Source of the DNA: Deltaproteobacteria bacterium
Lineage (GTDB): Bacteria > Myxococcota_A > Polyangia > GCA-2747355
NCBI GenBank assembly: GCA_020633415.1
Contig: JACKDQ010000001.1
Span: forward strand, 744,001-808,000
Length of the DNA stretch: 64,000 bases
Direction: 5' to 3'
Shown piece after piece: positions 7,832-16,198 of this stretch; within the stretch, counting starts at the first letter, position 1; the number at the start of each line of letters is the position of its first letter. The notes beneath the pieces were generated by a model. It saw nothing but the letters and a program-made list of their open reading frames with translations. It searched no databases and was not told the DNA's origin. The translations under genes and the position numbers were made by a program.

Positions 7832-8836
7832 ATGAACCGAGTAGGCAGGATCCTAGCATCCGTCGGAGCTGTCGTACTGATCACGTTGTCCGCGTGTGGC
7901 AGTCCGGAGCTGACCCTTAGTTCAACTGGCAAAGCAACCGAGGATCCCCCGGATTGGCTGTTGATGGGTTACGCCATCGCCCGCTATGAGACGGGCCCCA
8001 CTACCCATGACTTGCGCTTGTTAGCGATCTACTACGACAATCGCGCGGCGGGCAGTGCATTTCAATGGTCGGCTGACTTCATCGCCGAACTGCCGTCTGC
8101 GGCGACGACGCAGTCGATCGGCATCGGCGGGTTGGCCGGGCACCCTACCGACGAAGACATTCTCTATTTGTATTTTACCAAAGCCAGTGGCGCGCAGCTG
8201 TGGAGCTACGAGCTCAGCACTGACACTTGGACGCAAGAAAACACAGGTGATCCGAGTCCGCCCTACTGGGGTTTGGGAGCGAACTGCAACGGCGATCTGA
8301 CGGCGGTGGCCCGCATTTACAGCACCAGCTACACGGTAGGCGGCAGTTTTGTGAGCTTTGACCCCAGCGACTTCGATAACAATTCGGTGGAATTTGACGT
8401 TGAGGGAGCGTCGGTGGCCGACAACGCCGGAGACTACTATTCCCAGGCAATGACTGTGGCCGGTCGCGAAGATGGCGGCGGCTATATCTACACGACCGAA
8501 GACGGGGAGAATCTGAACGTTCGCGACGAGATCTCGGAACCGTGGGCGGTCGGATTGATGAGCAACCCAGTGCTGCTCAGCGACTCTGATCCGAACTGTA
8601 AGTGGCGCACGCTGATGGCCACGGCGAGCTCGTCGGACCAGACCTCAGGTACGCCGCTCTACGCGATTCCTCGTTCACCGGCGCTCCTTTCGATCGAATT
8701 GACCTATGTCAACGGGCACGGCTACTCGCACCCGGGGCTGGTCGATTTGGCGAACATTCCCGGCTGGTGCAGTGCATCGCTCGCTTGCGCGACCGAGAGC
8801 CGTTGGCACACCGAAGAGAGCCCTGGCACCGAATAG
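7832..8836 (+). CDS. Hypothetical lipoprotein
   Basis: 334 residues. The ATG at 7832 is fixed by an AAGGAG Shine-Dalgarno 5 nt upstream; the open frame extends back into dusA but that part is not used. A signal sequence ends in the lipobox LSAC (Cys about residue 23), so the mature protein should be anchored in a membrane, probably the outer one. The rest is rich in Ser, Thr, Asp, Gly and aromatic residues in short strand-like blocks (AGREDGGGYIYTTEDG, LWSYELSTDTW), suggesting a beta-propeller or other all-beta fold. I do not recognise the family. The 3' end abuts the 240-bp repeat array. Confidence 0.8.
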   Translation: MNRVGRILASVGAVVLITLSACGSPELTLSSTGKATEDPPDWLLMGYAIARYETGPTTHDLRLLAIYYDNRAAGSAFQWSADFIAELPSAATTQSIGIGGLAGHPTDEDILYLYFTKASGAQLWSYELSTDTWTQENTGDPSPPYWGLGANCNGDLTAVARIYSTSYTVGGSFVSFDPSDFDNNSVEFDVEGASVADNAGDYYSQAMTVAGREDGGGYIYTTEDGENLNVRDEISEPWAVGLMSNPVLLSDSDPNCKWRTLMATASSSDQTSGTPLYAIPRSPALLSIELTYVNGHGYSHPGLVDLANIPGWCSASLACATESRWHTEESPGTE

Positions 8837-8860
8837 CGCCGTGAGGCACGCTGCTGCCGC

Positions 8861-9549
8861 GAGTGGCTTGCGGCGTGCTCAGGACGCACCTCGGGGTGGA
8901 CGCGGTCGCCGAGGAGCGCTACGCGCTCCAAGAGCCGCTTTTCGCTCGCCGACAAAAGCCGCATCAGCGCAGTCGAAAGAAGTGAAGCGCAGAGGGCGGA
9001 CTTTTGCTGGCTCCGCGGAACCACCCCTTGGTGGTCCGCTCGCCGCCTCCGCCAGCGTCGGATCTGATCCCGCGGGTGAGCGAGCAAGAAGATCCCGATG
9101 CGAGTGGCTTGCGGCGTGCTCGGGACGCACCTCGGGTGGACGCGGTCGCCGAGGAGCGCTACGCGCTCCAAGAGCCGCTTTTCGCTCGCCGACAAAAGCC
9201 GCATCAGCGCAGTCGAAAGAAGTGAAGCGCAGAGGGCGGACTTTTGCTGGCTCCGCGGAACCACCCCTTGGTGGTCCGCTCGCCGCCTCCGCCAGCGTCG
9301 GATCTGATCCCGCGGGTGAGCGAGCAAGAAGATCCCGATGCGAGTGGCTTGCGGCGTGCTCGGGACGCACCTCGGGTGGACGCGGTCGCCGAGGAGCGCT
9401 ACGCGCTCCAAGAGCCGCTTTTCGCTCGCCGACAAAAGCCGCATCAGCGCAGTCGAAAGAAGTGAAGCGCAGAGGGCGGACTTTTGCTGGCTCCGCGGAA
9501 CCACCCCTTGGTGGTCCGCTCGCCGCCTCCGCCAGCGTCGCATCTGATC
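8861..9549 (+). repeat. Tandem array of a 240-bp unit, about 2.9 copies
   Basis: GAGTGGCTTGCGGCGTGCTC recurs at 8861, 9102 and 9342. The first copy is 241 bp with one extra G and one A/G change; the next two are identical as far as I can compare, and the third breaks off near 9541. Each unit contains palindromes: GGAGCGC-TAC-GCGCTCC and GGAACCACC-CCTT-GGTGGTCC. 240 is a multiple of three, so several frames on both strands stay open across the array, giving long repetitive but unlikely proteins. Confidence 0.95.
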
Positions 9550-9561
9550 ACGAGTAGCAAC

Positions 9562-9593
9562 CCGCAGCGATAGCGGTCCGCAGCGATAGCGGT
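9562..9593 (+). repeat. Two direct copies of a 16-bp palindromic word
   Basis: CCGCAGCGATAGCGGT occurs twice back to back, each copy holding the inverted pair CCGC/GCGG. It forms the junction between the 240-bp and 123-bp arrays. Confidence 0.8.
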
Positions 9594-9600
9594 CCGCCGC

Positions 9601-10403
9601 GATCAGCAATCGCGTAGCGAGATGATCTGAACCGCTACCTTTGGGGGTGAGCCAGCGTGAGCTGGTCGCGACATGCTCAGTCCTCGAGCCGTCGCCTCGT
9701 GCGAAGGGATTTAACTCGGACGCGATCAGCAATCGCGCAGCGAGATGATCTGAACCGCTACCTTTGGGGGTGAGCCAGCGTGAGCTGGTCGCGACATGCT
9801 CAGTCCTCGAGCCGTCGCGTCGTGCGAAGGGATTTAACTCGGACGCGATCAGCAATCGCGTAGCGAGATGATCTGAACCGCTACCTTTGGGGGTGAGCCA
9901 GCGTGAGCTGGTCGCGACATGCTCAGTCCTCGAGCCGTCGCCTCGTGCGAAGGGATTTAACTCGGACGCGATCAGCAATCGCGCAGCGAGATGATCTGAA
10001 CCGCTACCTTTGGGGGTGAGCCAGCGTGAGCTGGTCGCGACATGCTCAGTCCTCGAGCCGTCGCCTCGTGCGAAGGGATTTAACTCGGACGCGATCAGCA
10101 ATCGCGCAGCGAGATGATCTGAACCGCTACCTTTGGGGGTGAGCCAGCGTGAGCTGGTCGCGACATGCTCAGTCCTCGAGCCGTCGCGTCGTGCGAAGGG
10201 ATTTAACTCGGACGCGATCAGCAATCGCGTAGCGAGATGATCTGAACCGCTACCTTTGGGGGTGAGCCAGCGTGAGCTGGTCGCGACATGCTCAGTCCTC
10301 GAGCCGTCGCCTCGTGCGAAGGGATTTAACTCGGACGCGATCAGCAATCGCGCAGCGAGATGATCTGAACCGCTACCTTTGGGGGTGAGCCAGCGTGAGC
10401 TGG
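9601..10403 (+). repeat. Tandem array of a 123-bp unit, 6.5 copies
   Basis: Units begin GATCAGCAATCGCG at 9601, 9724, 9847, 9970, 10093, 10216 and 10339, exactly 123 bp apart; the last is cut after about 65 bp. Each unit carries the palindromes GCGAT-CAGCA-ATCGC and CCAGC-GTGA-GCTGG. Two variable positions (CGTAGC/CGCAGC and TCGCCT/TCGCGT) follow the same order in units 2-4 and 5-7, which points to duplication of a 369-bp three-unit block. No gene is supported here, although a frame is open through it on the minus strand. Confidence 0.95.
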
Positions 10404-10405
10404 CG

Positions 10406-10467
10406 AGGGGGCATTTCTAATGCCCCCTAATGTTAGGTGGGGCATATCTAATGCCCCCCAAACCTAA
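10406..10467. terminator. Two hairpins between the repeat array and a leftward gene
   Basis: AGGGGGCATT-TCT-AATGCCCCCT (10406-10428) is a perfect 10-bp stem. A second stem, TTAGGT plus GGGGCAT pairing with ATGCCCC and ACCTAA (10433-10467), reaches the 3' end of the leftward lipoprotein gene. There are no long T tracts, but the position at a gene end and the recurrence of the first hairpin just after the stop at 12701-12703 suggest a termination or mRNA-end role. Confidence 0.5.
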
Positions 10468-10913
10468 ATGTTCGGGCAGGTAACCGGTTTGCCTTGGCAG
10501 CTCGCCGCCTGAGGATCGGTATCGCCAGCTGGAACGTGGGTGCGGCAGACGCAGAGCTTGCAGCACTGCAAGCCGCCCGGCACCGTCTCACCGATCACGC
10601 AGGTAAATCCGCCCGGGCAGGCCGGTGTTGAATCAGGACAATCGTCGGAAGTCTCGCAGGGCTTGGTGCACAGACGGCGCGCCGACGGTGAGTCATAGCG
10701 GATGCAGATTCGCGACCGGCAGTCGTTGGAGGCCGAGTCGATGTCGATGCCCTTGGGCGCGGTCGTGTCGCCAACGTTGCAGGGCAAGCCTACATCGTCG
10801 TCCTCACACCCGCTGAACCAGGTTGAGGCAAAGGCTACGCACACCGCGAGCGCGAAAGCTGGGGCCGCAAGTGTTCGGCGAGTTCGCCAAGCTATGTCTA
10901 GGATTTTTCTCAT
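10464..10913 (-). CDS. Cys-rich hypothetical lipoprotein
   Basis: 149 residues. The long N-terminal signal sequence ends in the lipobox FSGC (about residue 36). The mature part has 14 further Cys, with the spacing PCETSDDCP...CPGGFTC seen in many myxobacterial secreted proteins, so it is probably disulfide-bonded and attached to the outer membrane. The ATG follows a GAGGAG ribosome site. It is divergent from the GltC-like gene, with a 218-bp shared upstream region. Function unknown. Confidence 0.8.
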   Translation of the reverse strand: MRKILDIAWRTRRTLAAPAFALAVCVAFASTWFSGCEDDDVGLPCNVGDTTAPKGIDIDSASNDCRSRICIRYDSPSARRLCTKPCETSDDCPDSTPACPGGFTCVIGETVPGGLQCCKLCVCRTHVPAGDTDPQAASCQGKPVTCPNI

Positions 10914-10953
10914 CGATTAGCTCCTCGCAGAACCGCGGGGACAAAGTCGAGCT

Positions 10954-10981
10954 ATCTTACATAGCGACCCAGGCAAGTCAA
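10954..10981 (-). promoter_or_regulatory. Promoter of the Cys-rich lipoprotein gene
   Basis: On the minus strand TTGACT (10976-10981) lies 16 bp before TAAGAT (10954-10959), about 35 bp upstream of the start codon. Good match to a housekeeping sigma-70 promoter. Confidence 0.55.
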
Positions 10982-11131
10982 GCGGTGCGACCAGCTGACA
11001 CGCCGGGTTTTTGCTTGCCTCGCTTCGAAACGGGGTGCTAGCTTCGGCGAGCCATTGTAGCTGTTGTACCATCGCCTCGCGGCTGCTCGCGGCCGGGCTT
11101 TTTCGACCTGAAACGCATGCTGGAGAAGGTA

Positions 11132-12703
11132 ATGTCAAGCCGTCTCGTCTTAGTTGCTTCGCTACTTTTCGCTACTTCTGTGGCCGCTCAGGGCAAGCCG
11201 AAGTTTGAATTTGCGCCAGAGACCGTCGAAAAGAGCGGTCCGCCTTCGCGTACGCTGCAAAAAGCGCTCAAACTTTACGAAAACAAAGACTACTACAGCG
11301 CCAGCATCGAGTTGCACAAGGTCATCGAGGGTGAGACCGGCGACAGCCCGGCCAACAAGCAGCGCGCCGAGTTCTGGATGGGCAAGACCCTCTATCATCT
11401 TGGCTTCTTTTCGGCCTCGCTGTCCTATTTCGACCGCATCGTGCAAAAGGGTGATGCGCACCGTTATTACGCTGCGACCCTCAAGTGGCTGGCTTCGTTG
11501 AGCCGCAAGTTGCCGGAGTCGGTTGGTATCCTCAAAAAGATCGGCAAGTACAGTCGCGTTCAGCTCGAGCAGCCGGCTCTAGAAAAGGTCAAATACGAAC
11601 TTTACTATCTGCTCGGCCGCTACCACTACACCACGGGCAACTTCAAAGATGCGGTTGCGCTGTTTGGCGCCGTGCCGAGCAACAGTAGCTTCTTTGCGCG
11701 CGCGAAGTTCATGGAGGGCATTACCCATATTCGCCAGTACAAGGCCAAGCCAGCGGCGGGCGCGTTCAAGATCCTGCTGCGCACTGCGCGTGAGTCACCG
11801 GACGCTAGCGAGATTCGTCAGTTCGAGGAGCTATCGCTGCTCTCTTTGGCGCGCATCTTCTATTCGACTGGCCAGTTCGATCTGAGCATCAAGTACTACA
11901 ACCAGCTGCCACACGGGTCGCGCAATTGGCTGCCCGCCTTGTTTGAGTCGAGCTGGGCGCAATTCCAGCGTCAGCATTTCGCCAAGGCGCTGGGTAACAT
12001 TCACACGCTGAATGCGCCGTTTTTTGAAGAGCGATCGTTCCCCGAGTCGTTGATCCTCAAAGCCGTCGTTTACTGGAAGCATTGCCTGTGGCAGCGCAGC
12101 CAGGATGCGATCGATGAGTTCAAGGGCAAATATCCCAAACTGCAAAAGCAGGTCGACTCGATCGTTAACCAATATAACGACCCCACCGAGTTTTACGGTT
12201 ACGCAGACAAAATTCGCAAGAGTCAGGCAGGTCTGTCGCGCGACGTCGGCCGGCTCGTTCGCGGTGCGCTCTCCGATCGCACGCTAGAAAAGACCTTTGA
12301 GTTCGTCGCAGAGCTCGATCGGGAGCTCAAGCAGGTTCAAGGCGCCGATCCCGCGTGGAAGGCGACGGCGATCGCTGGCGTGATCTTGCAGGATCTGATG
12401 CTTCAGCGCTCGCTGGCCCAGCGCGATGCTGGTGACTTGGCGCAGCGTCGTCTCAAGCGGCTCTCCGGTGAAATCAAAGAGCTGCTCAAGCAAGCGATCA
12501 AGGTCGAGTACGAGATCATCAACGGCCAGAAGAACGAGCTCGAGGCGACTGTTCGTGGCGAGCTGGTGATCGGTGCCGGCAAACGGCAAGCCCGCGATTT
12601 CGTGCCCAACGACGAGCAGCACTACTGGCCGTTCCGCAAGGAATTCTGGCGCGACGAGCTCGGCTACTACCTCACCAAGATCCGCTCGCGCTGTACGCGT
12701 TAG
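11132..12703 (+). CDS. Periplasmic TPR protein, GltC-like
   Basis: 523 residues. The ATG at 11132 is preferred over 11117 because GGAG lies 6 nt upstream and a signal peptide starts there (MSSRLVLVASLLFATSVAAQ, cut after about residue 20). The mature chain is helical with TPR-like pairs: ALKLYENKDYYSASIELHKV, FWMGKTLYHLGFFSASLSYFDRIV, YYLLGRYHYTTGNFKDAVALF. It ends in a conserved-looking block, YWPFRKEFWRDELGYYLTKIRSRC. Length, export, TPR content and this end recall GltC of the Myxococcus xanthus Glt machinery, but that is from memory, and other secreted TPR proteins are possible. It stands alone, away from the gltDEFG-like block at 25.6-33.1 kb, and is flanked by inverted copies of one repeat family. 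Confidence 0.75.
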   Translation: MSSRLVLVASLLFATSVAAQGKPKFEFAPETVEKSGPPSRTLQKALKLYENKDYYSASIELHKVIEGETGDSPANKQRAEFWMGKTLYHLGFFSASLSYFDRIVQKGDAHRYYAATLKWLASLSRKLPESVGILKKIGKYSRVQLEQPALEKVKYELYYLLGRYHYTTGNFKDAVALFGAVPSNSSFFARAKFMEGITHIRQYKAKPAAGAFKILLRTARESPDASEIRQFEELSLLSLARIFYSTGQFDLSIKYYNQLPHGSRNWLPALFESSWAQFQRQHFAKALGNIHTLNAPFFEERSFPESLILKAVVYWKHCLWQRSQDAIDEFKGKYPKLQKQVDSIVNQYNDPTEFYGYADKIRKSQAGLSRDVGRLVRGALSDRTLEKTFEFVAELDRELKQVQGADPAWKATAIAGVILQDLMLQRSLAQRDAGDLAQRRLKRLSGEIKELLKQAIKVEYEIINGQKNELEATVRGELVIGAGKRQARDFVPNDEQHYWPFRKEFWRDELGYYLTKIRSRCTR

Positions 12704-12708
12704 ATTTG

Positions 12709-12980
12709 GGGGGCATTAGAAATGCCCCCTCGCCAGCTTCGCTGGCTCACCCCCGAAAATAGCGGTTGAGATGATTTCGCTGCGCGATTGCTGATCGCAG
12801 CAAAATGGCGGTCGCTCACTGACGCTCGGGCAGGGGCCTGAGGCCTTGCCCCCTCGCCAGCTTCGCTGGCTCACCCCCGAAAATAGCGGTTGAGATGATT
12901 TCGCTGCGCGATTGCTGATCGCAGCAAAATGGCGGTCGCTCACTGACGCTCGGGCAGGGGCCTGAGGCCTTGCCGCGGCG
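12709..12980 (-). repeat. Inverted copy of the repeat family: end hairpin plus two 124-bp units
   Basis: Directly after the stop of the TPR gene, GGGGGCATT-AGA-AATGCCCCC (12709-12729) matches the reverse complement of 10406-10428. The following CGCCAGC-TTCGCTGGCTCACCC segment matches the reverse complement of the last 123-bp-type unit at 10339-10405. Two units of 124 bp start at 12731 and 12855. Internal palindromes are GCCAGC-TTC-GCTGGC, GCGAT-TGCTG-ATCGC-like and GGCCTGAGGCC. The remaining sequence up to 13081 shows no gene. Confidence 0.9.
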
Positions 12981-13081
12981 CGCAGCAAAATTAGACCACT
13001 CAGGTCAAGGCCTTGGTCGAGTGCGCAGCGCGGTCGTGGTCCACGCTGGCTGTGGTGGCGCCATGCCTCTGAATCGAATCG

Positions 13082-13090
13082 TGCTATAAA
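13082..13090 (+). promoter_or_regulatory. Extended -10 promoter of the membrane protein gene
   Basis: TGC followed by TATAAA, 24 bp before the start codon at 13114, with GGAGG at 13103-13107 between them. No convincing -35 is visible, as expected for extended -10 promoters. Confidence 0.5.
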
Positions 13091-13113
13091 CGCCAGATCA
13101 TCGGAGGCGATCG

Positions 13114-14241
13114 ATGTCCGAGTTAACCTGGCTCTGCGCGGGTCTGGCTCTGCTAATGGCCGTCGCCCTTTGGCGCGGCTCGCGGCATCGTGGTTGGCTG
13201 GCGGCCTGCGTCTCGCTCTTGGCTCTGGCGGTGGGTGGAGCGGTCGTCGGCTTGGGGTGGTACGCGGCTAACCTGCCGCGCGCCGCCAGGCGCATCGCAG
13301 GTCAAAACCGCTTGATGAGCCAACTGCTCGCGGTCACCTCCAACTCCGCCTTCGGTCTCAGCAACGACGGGTCGCTCGTACGTATCTCGCTGCCCGGTGG
13401 GCGTCTGGCAAGAGACTACGGCAGGATCGGCGAGGGCACGTCGGTGCTGACCGGAGTCGTCGTCCGCCGCGGACGCGTGCTGATCGCCTACCATCAGGGC
13501 CCGGGCAAACACGGCTTTGCGCTGGCGGGAACCGACGGTTGGTTGGTCGCGCCGCGACCGCTCGGCGATGGGCAGCGTGCGGCGTACGTCTTTTGGGACG
13601 CGAAGCTGCAAGTCTTTGCGGTCGCCGCGGGGGCGCAACCGCTGGCGACATTTCTCGCTCGCGCGGGATCTGCAGTGGCCGCGGGGCGCTACATGGTCGC
13701 CTCCGGTGATCGCAGCGATGCGGCGATCGTCTGGTGGGGCAAGCAGAACGCGTTTGTGTTGCGCTCGCCGCAAGCCTTCTTCGTGGCGAGCTACGAGGCT
13801 GACGGTAGCGTGTCCGGCGATCCCGAGCATGCGGGTCTGATCACGCGCTACGGTCGTCGGGGCAAGCGCATCGCCAGCGTTCGCGTGCGGCGCTTCGTGC
13901 CCAGCAAACTGATCGTCTTGCACGACGGACAGCTCGTGTTGTTCGACCACAGCTTGCGTGAAATGGTGCAGCTCGAGGAAGATTCGCTTCGACGCCTCAA
14001 CGCGCCGGCGATGGTCAGCGCGACGCTCAGTCGGCTGAGCGTCTGGGGAGGCAAATCGACCGTCTTCGTCGCTTCATTGGGGTTGAGTATTGTCGGCGTC
14101 GGGCTCGTCGCCGTGCTCTTTGTCGTTGCGCTGCTCCGCGGCGCACGGTTTTCGGTGCGGCTGCAGCGCGTCGCATTGGTGGTGCTGGTGGTCGCCGCGC
14201 CATGCGCTATTGCTCTCGCGCGACGCATTTGGCAGCTCTAG
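13114..14241 (+). CDS. Hypothetical membrane protein with a central periplasmic or cytosolic beta domain
   Basis: 375 residues; the ATG has a GGAGG site 6 nt upstream. There are two hydrophobic segments at the N-terminus (about residues 5-20 and 28-52) and two at the C-terminus (about 320-345 and 352-372). The roughly 250 residues between are short strand-like blocks with Gly turns (SNDGSLVRISLPGGRL, GTDGWLVAPRPLGDG, HDGQLVLFDHSL), which fits a beta-propeller-like fold. I do not recognise the family. It precedes a three-gene ABC exporter by 61 bp and may belong to it. Confidence 0.75.
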   Translation: MSELTWLCAGLALLMAVALWRGSRHRGWLAACVSLLALAVGGAVVGLGWYAANLPRAARRIAGQNRLMSQLLAVTSNSAFGLSNDGSLVRISLPGGRLARDYGRIGEGTSVLTGVVVRRGRVLIAYHQGPGKHGFALAGTDGWLVAPRPLGDGQRAAYVFWDAKLQVFAVAAGAQPLATFLARAGSAVAAGRYMVASGDRSDAAIVWWGKQNAFVLRSPQAFFVASYEADGSVSGDPEHAGLITRYGRRGKRIASVRVRRFVPSKLIVLHDGQLVLFDHSLREMVQLEEDSLRRLNAPAMVSATLSRLSVWGGKSTVFVASLGLSIVGVGLVAVLFVVALLRGARFSVRLQRVALVVLVVAAPCAIALARRIWQL

Positions 14242-14302
14242 ATCCGGACCAGTGCAGCCAAGTTGCGTTAGTTAACCAACGTCCCCCCCTTCCCTTTTTT
14301 CC

Positions 14303-15388
14303 GTGACGATTTTGAGCGACACTGCCTCTGTGTCGCACGCCATCGTCGCAAACGATCTCGCTAAGCACTACCGCGTTCATCGGCGCGAAGCCGGCATCAG
14401 CGCGGCCCTGCGCTCGCTCTTTGCCCGCCGCTTTGAAACCATTCGCGCCGTCGATGGCATCAGCTTCGCCATCGATCCTGGAGAGCGCGTTGGCTTTTTG
14501 GGACCCAATGGCGCCGGCAAGACGACGACGATCAAGATGATGGCCGGCCTTTTACATCCGACAACGGGTACGGTCACGGTCGCCGGTCATCGACCTGCGG
14601 CACGTCACCATGATTTCTTGCGCGCGATCACTTTGGTTGCCGGTCAGAAGCAGCAGCTATTTTGGGACCTTCCCCCCGTCGATACCTTCGAACTCAATCG
14701 AGCGATCTACGATGTTCCGCGCGCGGAATACCGCCAGCGCCTCGACGAGCTCGTCGGACTCTTGGAAATCGAAAGCGTGATGCAAAAGCCCACGCGGCAG
14801 CTCTCGCTCGGCGAACGGATGAAGTGCGAGCTCGCGGCGGCGCTAATTCATCGTCCAGCCCTACTTTTTTTGGACGAACCAACAATTGGGCTCGATATCG
14901 CCATGCAAGCGACCATCCGCCGCTTTATCGCCGACTACAACGCTCGCCATGGCGCGAGCGTCCTTCTGACCAGCCACTATATGGCCGATGTCGCCGCGCT
15001 TTGCCCGCGGGTGATCGTCATCGACCACGGAACAATCATCTACGATGGCACGCTTGAGGCGTTGGCCCAGCAGCTGCGGCCAGAGAAACGCATTGAGCTC
15101 AGACTCACAGCAACTGCCAACGCACCATCGGCCTGGGATTGTGGAGATCGTGGTCGTATCGTCGAGAGAGAAGGGACGCGCATCGTCATTCAAGCGCCCC
15201 AGGGGGTGGTCAAGGAGATCTTGGCCCAGGCGATTGATGAGCTGCCGATTAACGATCTGACCGTTGCCGATGCACCGCTCGAGGAGGTCTTGGGCGCACT
15301 CTTCGACAAGGCGGCGGCCGACCGTCAAGCACGCGACCCAGACCAAACAGCGGATACTGGAAAATCGGTTGCCATAGAGAAACGATGA
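14303..15388 (+). CDS. ABC-2 exporter ATP-binding protein (COG4586-like)
   Basis: 361-residue ATPase. Motifs: Walker A FLGPNGAGKTTT, Q-loop AGQKQQLFW, signature LSLGERMKCELAAAL, Walker B LLFLDEPTIGLD and switch His LLTSHYM. The N-terminal HYRVHRREAGISAALRSLF segment before the first strand is characteristic of the ATPase that pairs with two DUF990/COG3694 and COG4587 permeases, and both follow. GTG at 14303 is used as start, without a clear ribosome site; GTG at 14330 is an alternative. Substrate unknown. Confidence 0.92.
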   Translation: MTILSDTASVSHAIVANDLAKHYRVHRREAGISAALRSLFARRFETIRAVDGISFAIDPGERVGFLGPNGAGKTTTIKMMAGLLHPTTGTVTVAGHRPAARHHDFLRAITLVAGQKQQLFWDLPPVDTFELNRAIYDVPRAEYRQRLDELVGLLEIESVMQKPTRQLSLGERMKCELAAALIHRPALLFLDEPTIGLDIAMQATIRRFIADYNARHGASVLLTSHYMADVAALCPRVIVIDHGTIIYDGTLEALAQQLRPEKRIELRLTATANAPSAWDCGDRGRIVEREGTRIVIQAPQGVVKEILAQAIDELPINDLTVADAPLEEVLGALFDKAAADRQARDPDQTADTGKSVAIEKR

Positions 15389-15395
15389 GCGCCCG

Positions 15396-16190
15396 ATGAG
15401 TCGCAAAGAGAAACTCTTCGCTATGGTGCGGATCGGCTTCGCTGAGTCACTGGCCTACCGCGGTGAATTTCTGATCTGGTTTCTTACAACCAATATGCCG
15501 TTGGTGATGATGCTGCTCTGGATGGCGGTGGCCAAGGACGGCCCAGTCGGTCGCTTCGGCACGCGCGAGTTCGCGGCCTATTTCCTCACGACGGTCGTCG
15601 TGCGCCTACTTACCGGCGCCTGGGTCGCTTGGCAGCTAACGATGGAAATCCGCACGGGCACGCTGGCGCGACGCTTGCTCCGGCCGGTTCATCCCTTTGT
15701 GGCCTATGCCTGCGAACAGGCCTCGGCACTCCCGCTGCGCGCGCTCACCGTCGCTCCGCTGGTCGTGATCATCCTGTTGACGCTCGGAACCGATCTGTTT
15801 AGCAGCGAGCTCTCCCATTGGGTGGTCTTTCCTCTGGCTTTGGCCGGCGCGCTTTGCATTCGTCTCGGCGTGATGATGACGATCGGGTCCCTCGCGCTCT
15901 TTTGGGACAGCGCACTGTCGCTCTACGATGCCTGGCTCGCGCTTTTTTTCGTCTTCTCCGGCTACACGATTCCGCTGGAGCTCTTTCCGGCTTGGATTCA
16001 GCCGCTCGTGAACTGGCTGCCCTTTCGCTACATGATGTCGTTTCCTGTCGAGATCGTCATGGGACACTTGGACGGACGGCAGCTGCTCGTGGCCTTTGTC
16101 TACCAGTGGGGCTACGCGCTGCTGTTTAGCGTGCTCGCGCTGACGATCTTTCGGCGTGGCTTGAAGCGCTACGCAGCTTTCGGCGGCTAG
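15396..16190 (+). CDS. ABC-2 family permease (COG4587-like)
   Basis: 264 residues with six predicted membrane helices. It opens with the amphipathic FAMVRIGFAESLAYRGEFLIWF typical of this permease group, and contains RTGTLARRLLRPVHPF and the late segment FSGYTIPLELFPAWIQPLVNWLPFRYM. It starts 8 bp after the ATPase stop and is followed 9 bp later by the second permease, so the three genes form one operon. Confidence 0.9.
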   Translation: MSRKEKLFAMVRIGFAESLAYRGEFLIWFLTTNMPLVMMLLWMAVAKDGPVGRFGTREFAAYFLTTVVVRLLTGAWVAWQLTMEIRTGTLARRLLRPVHPFVAYACEQASALPLRALTVAPLVVIILLTLGTDLFSSELSHWVVFPLALAGALCIRLGVMMTIGSLALFWDSALSLYDAWLALFFVFSGYTIPLELFPAWIQPLVNWLPFRYMMSFPVEIVMGHLDGRQLLVAFVYQWGYALLFSVLALTIFRRGLKRYAAFGG

Positions 16191-16198
16191 GGCGTATT

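Noticed and set aside
8706..9557. Plus-strand open frame of 283 codons across the 240-bp array
   Set aside because: It begins inside the lipoprotein gene, has no ribosome site and simply repeats an 80-codon unit. The opposite strand is open too, so openness follows from the repeat length being divisible by three.
8722..10347. Minus-strand open frame of 541 codons with 41-residue repeats
   Set aside because: It spans two unrelated arrays and the end of a real gene, and has no signal for translation. A repeat protein cannot be excluded, but nothing supports it.
8861..10403. CRISPR array
   Set aside because: The units are contiguous direct repeats of 123-240 bp with no unique spacers and no cas genes nearby.
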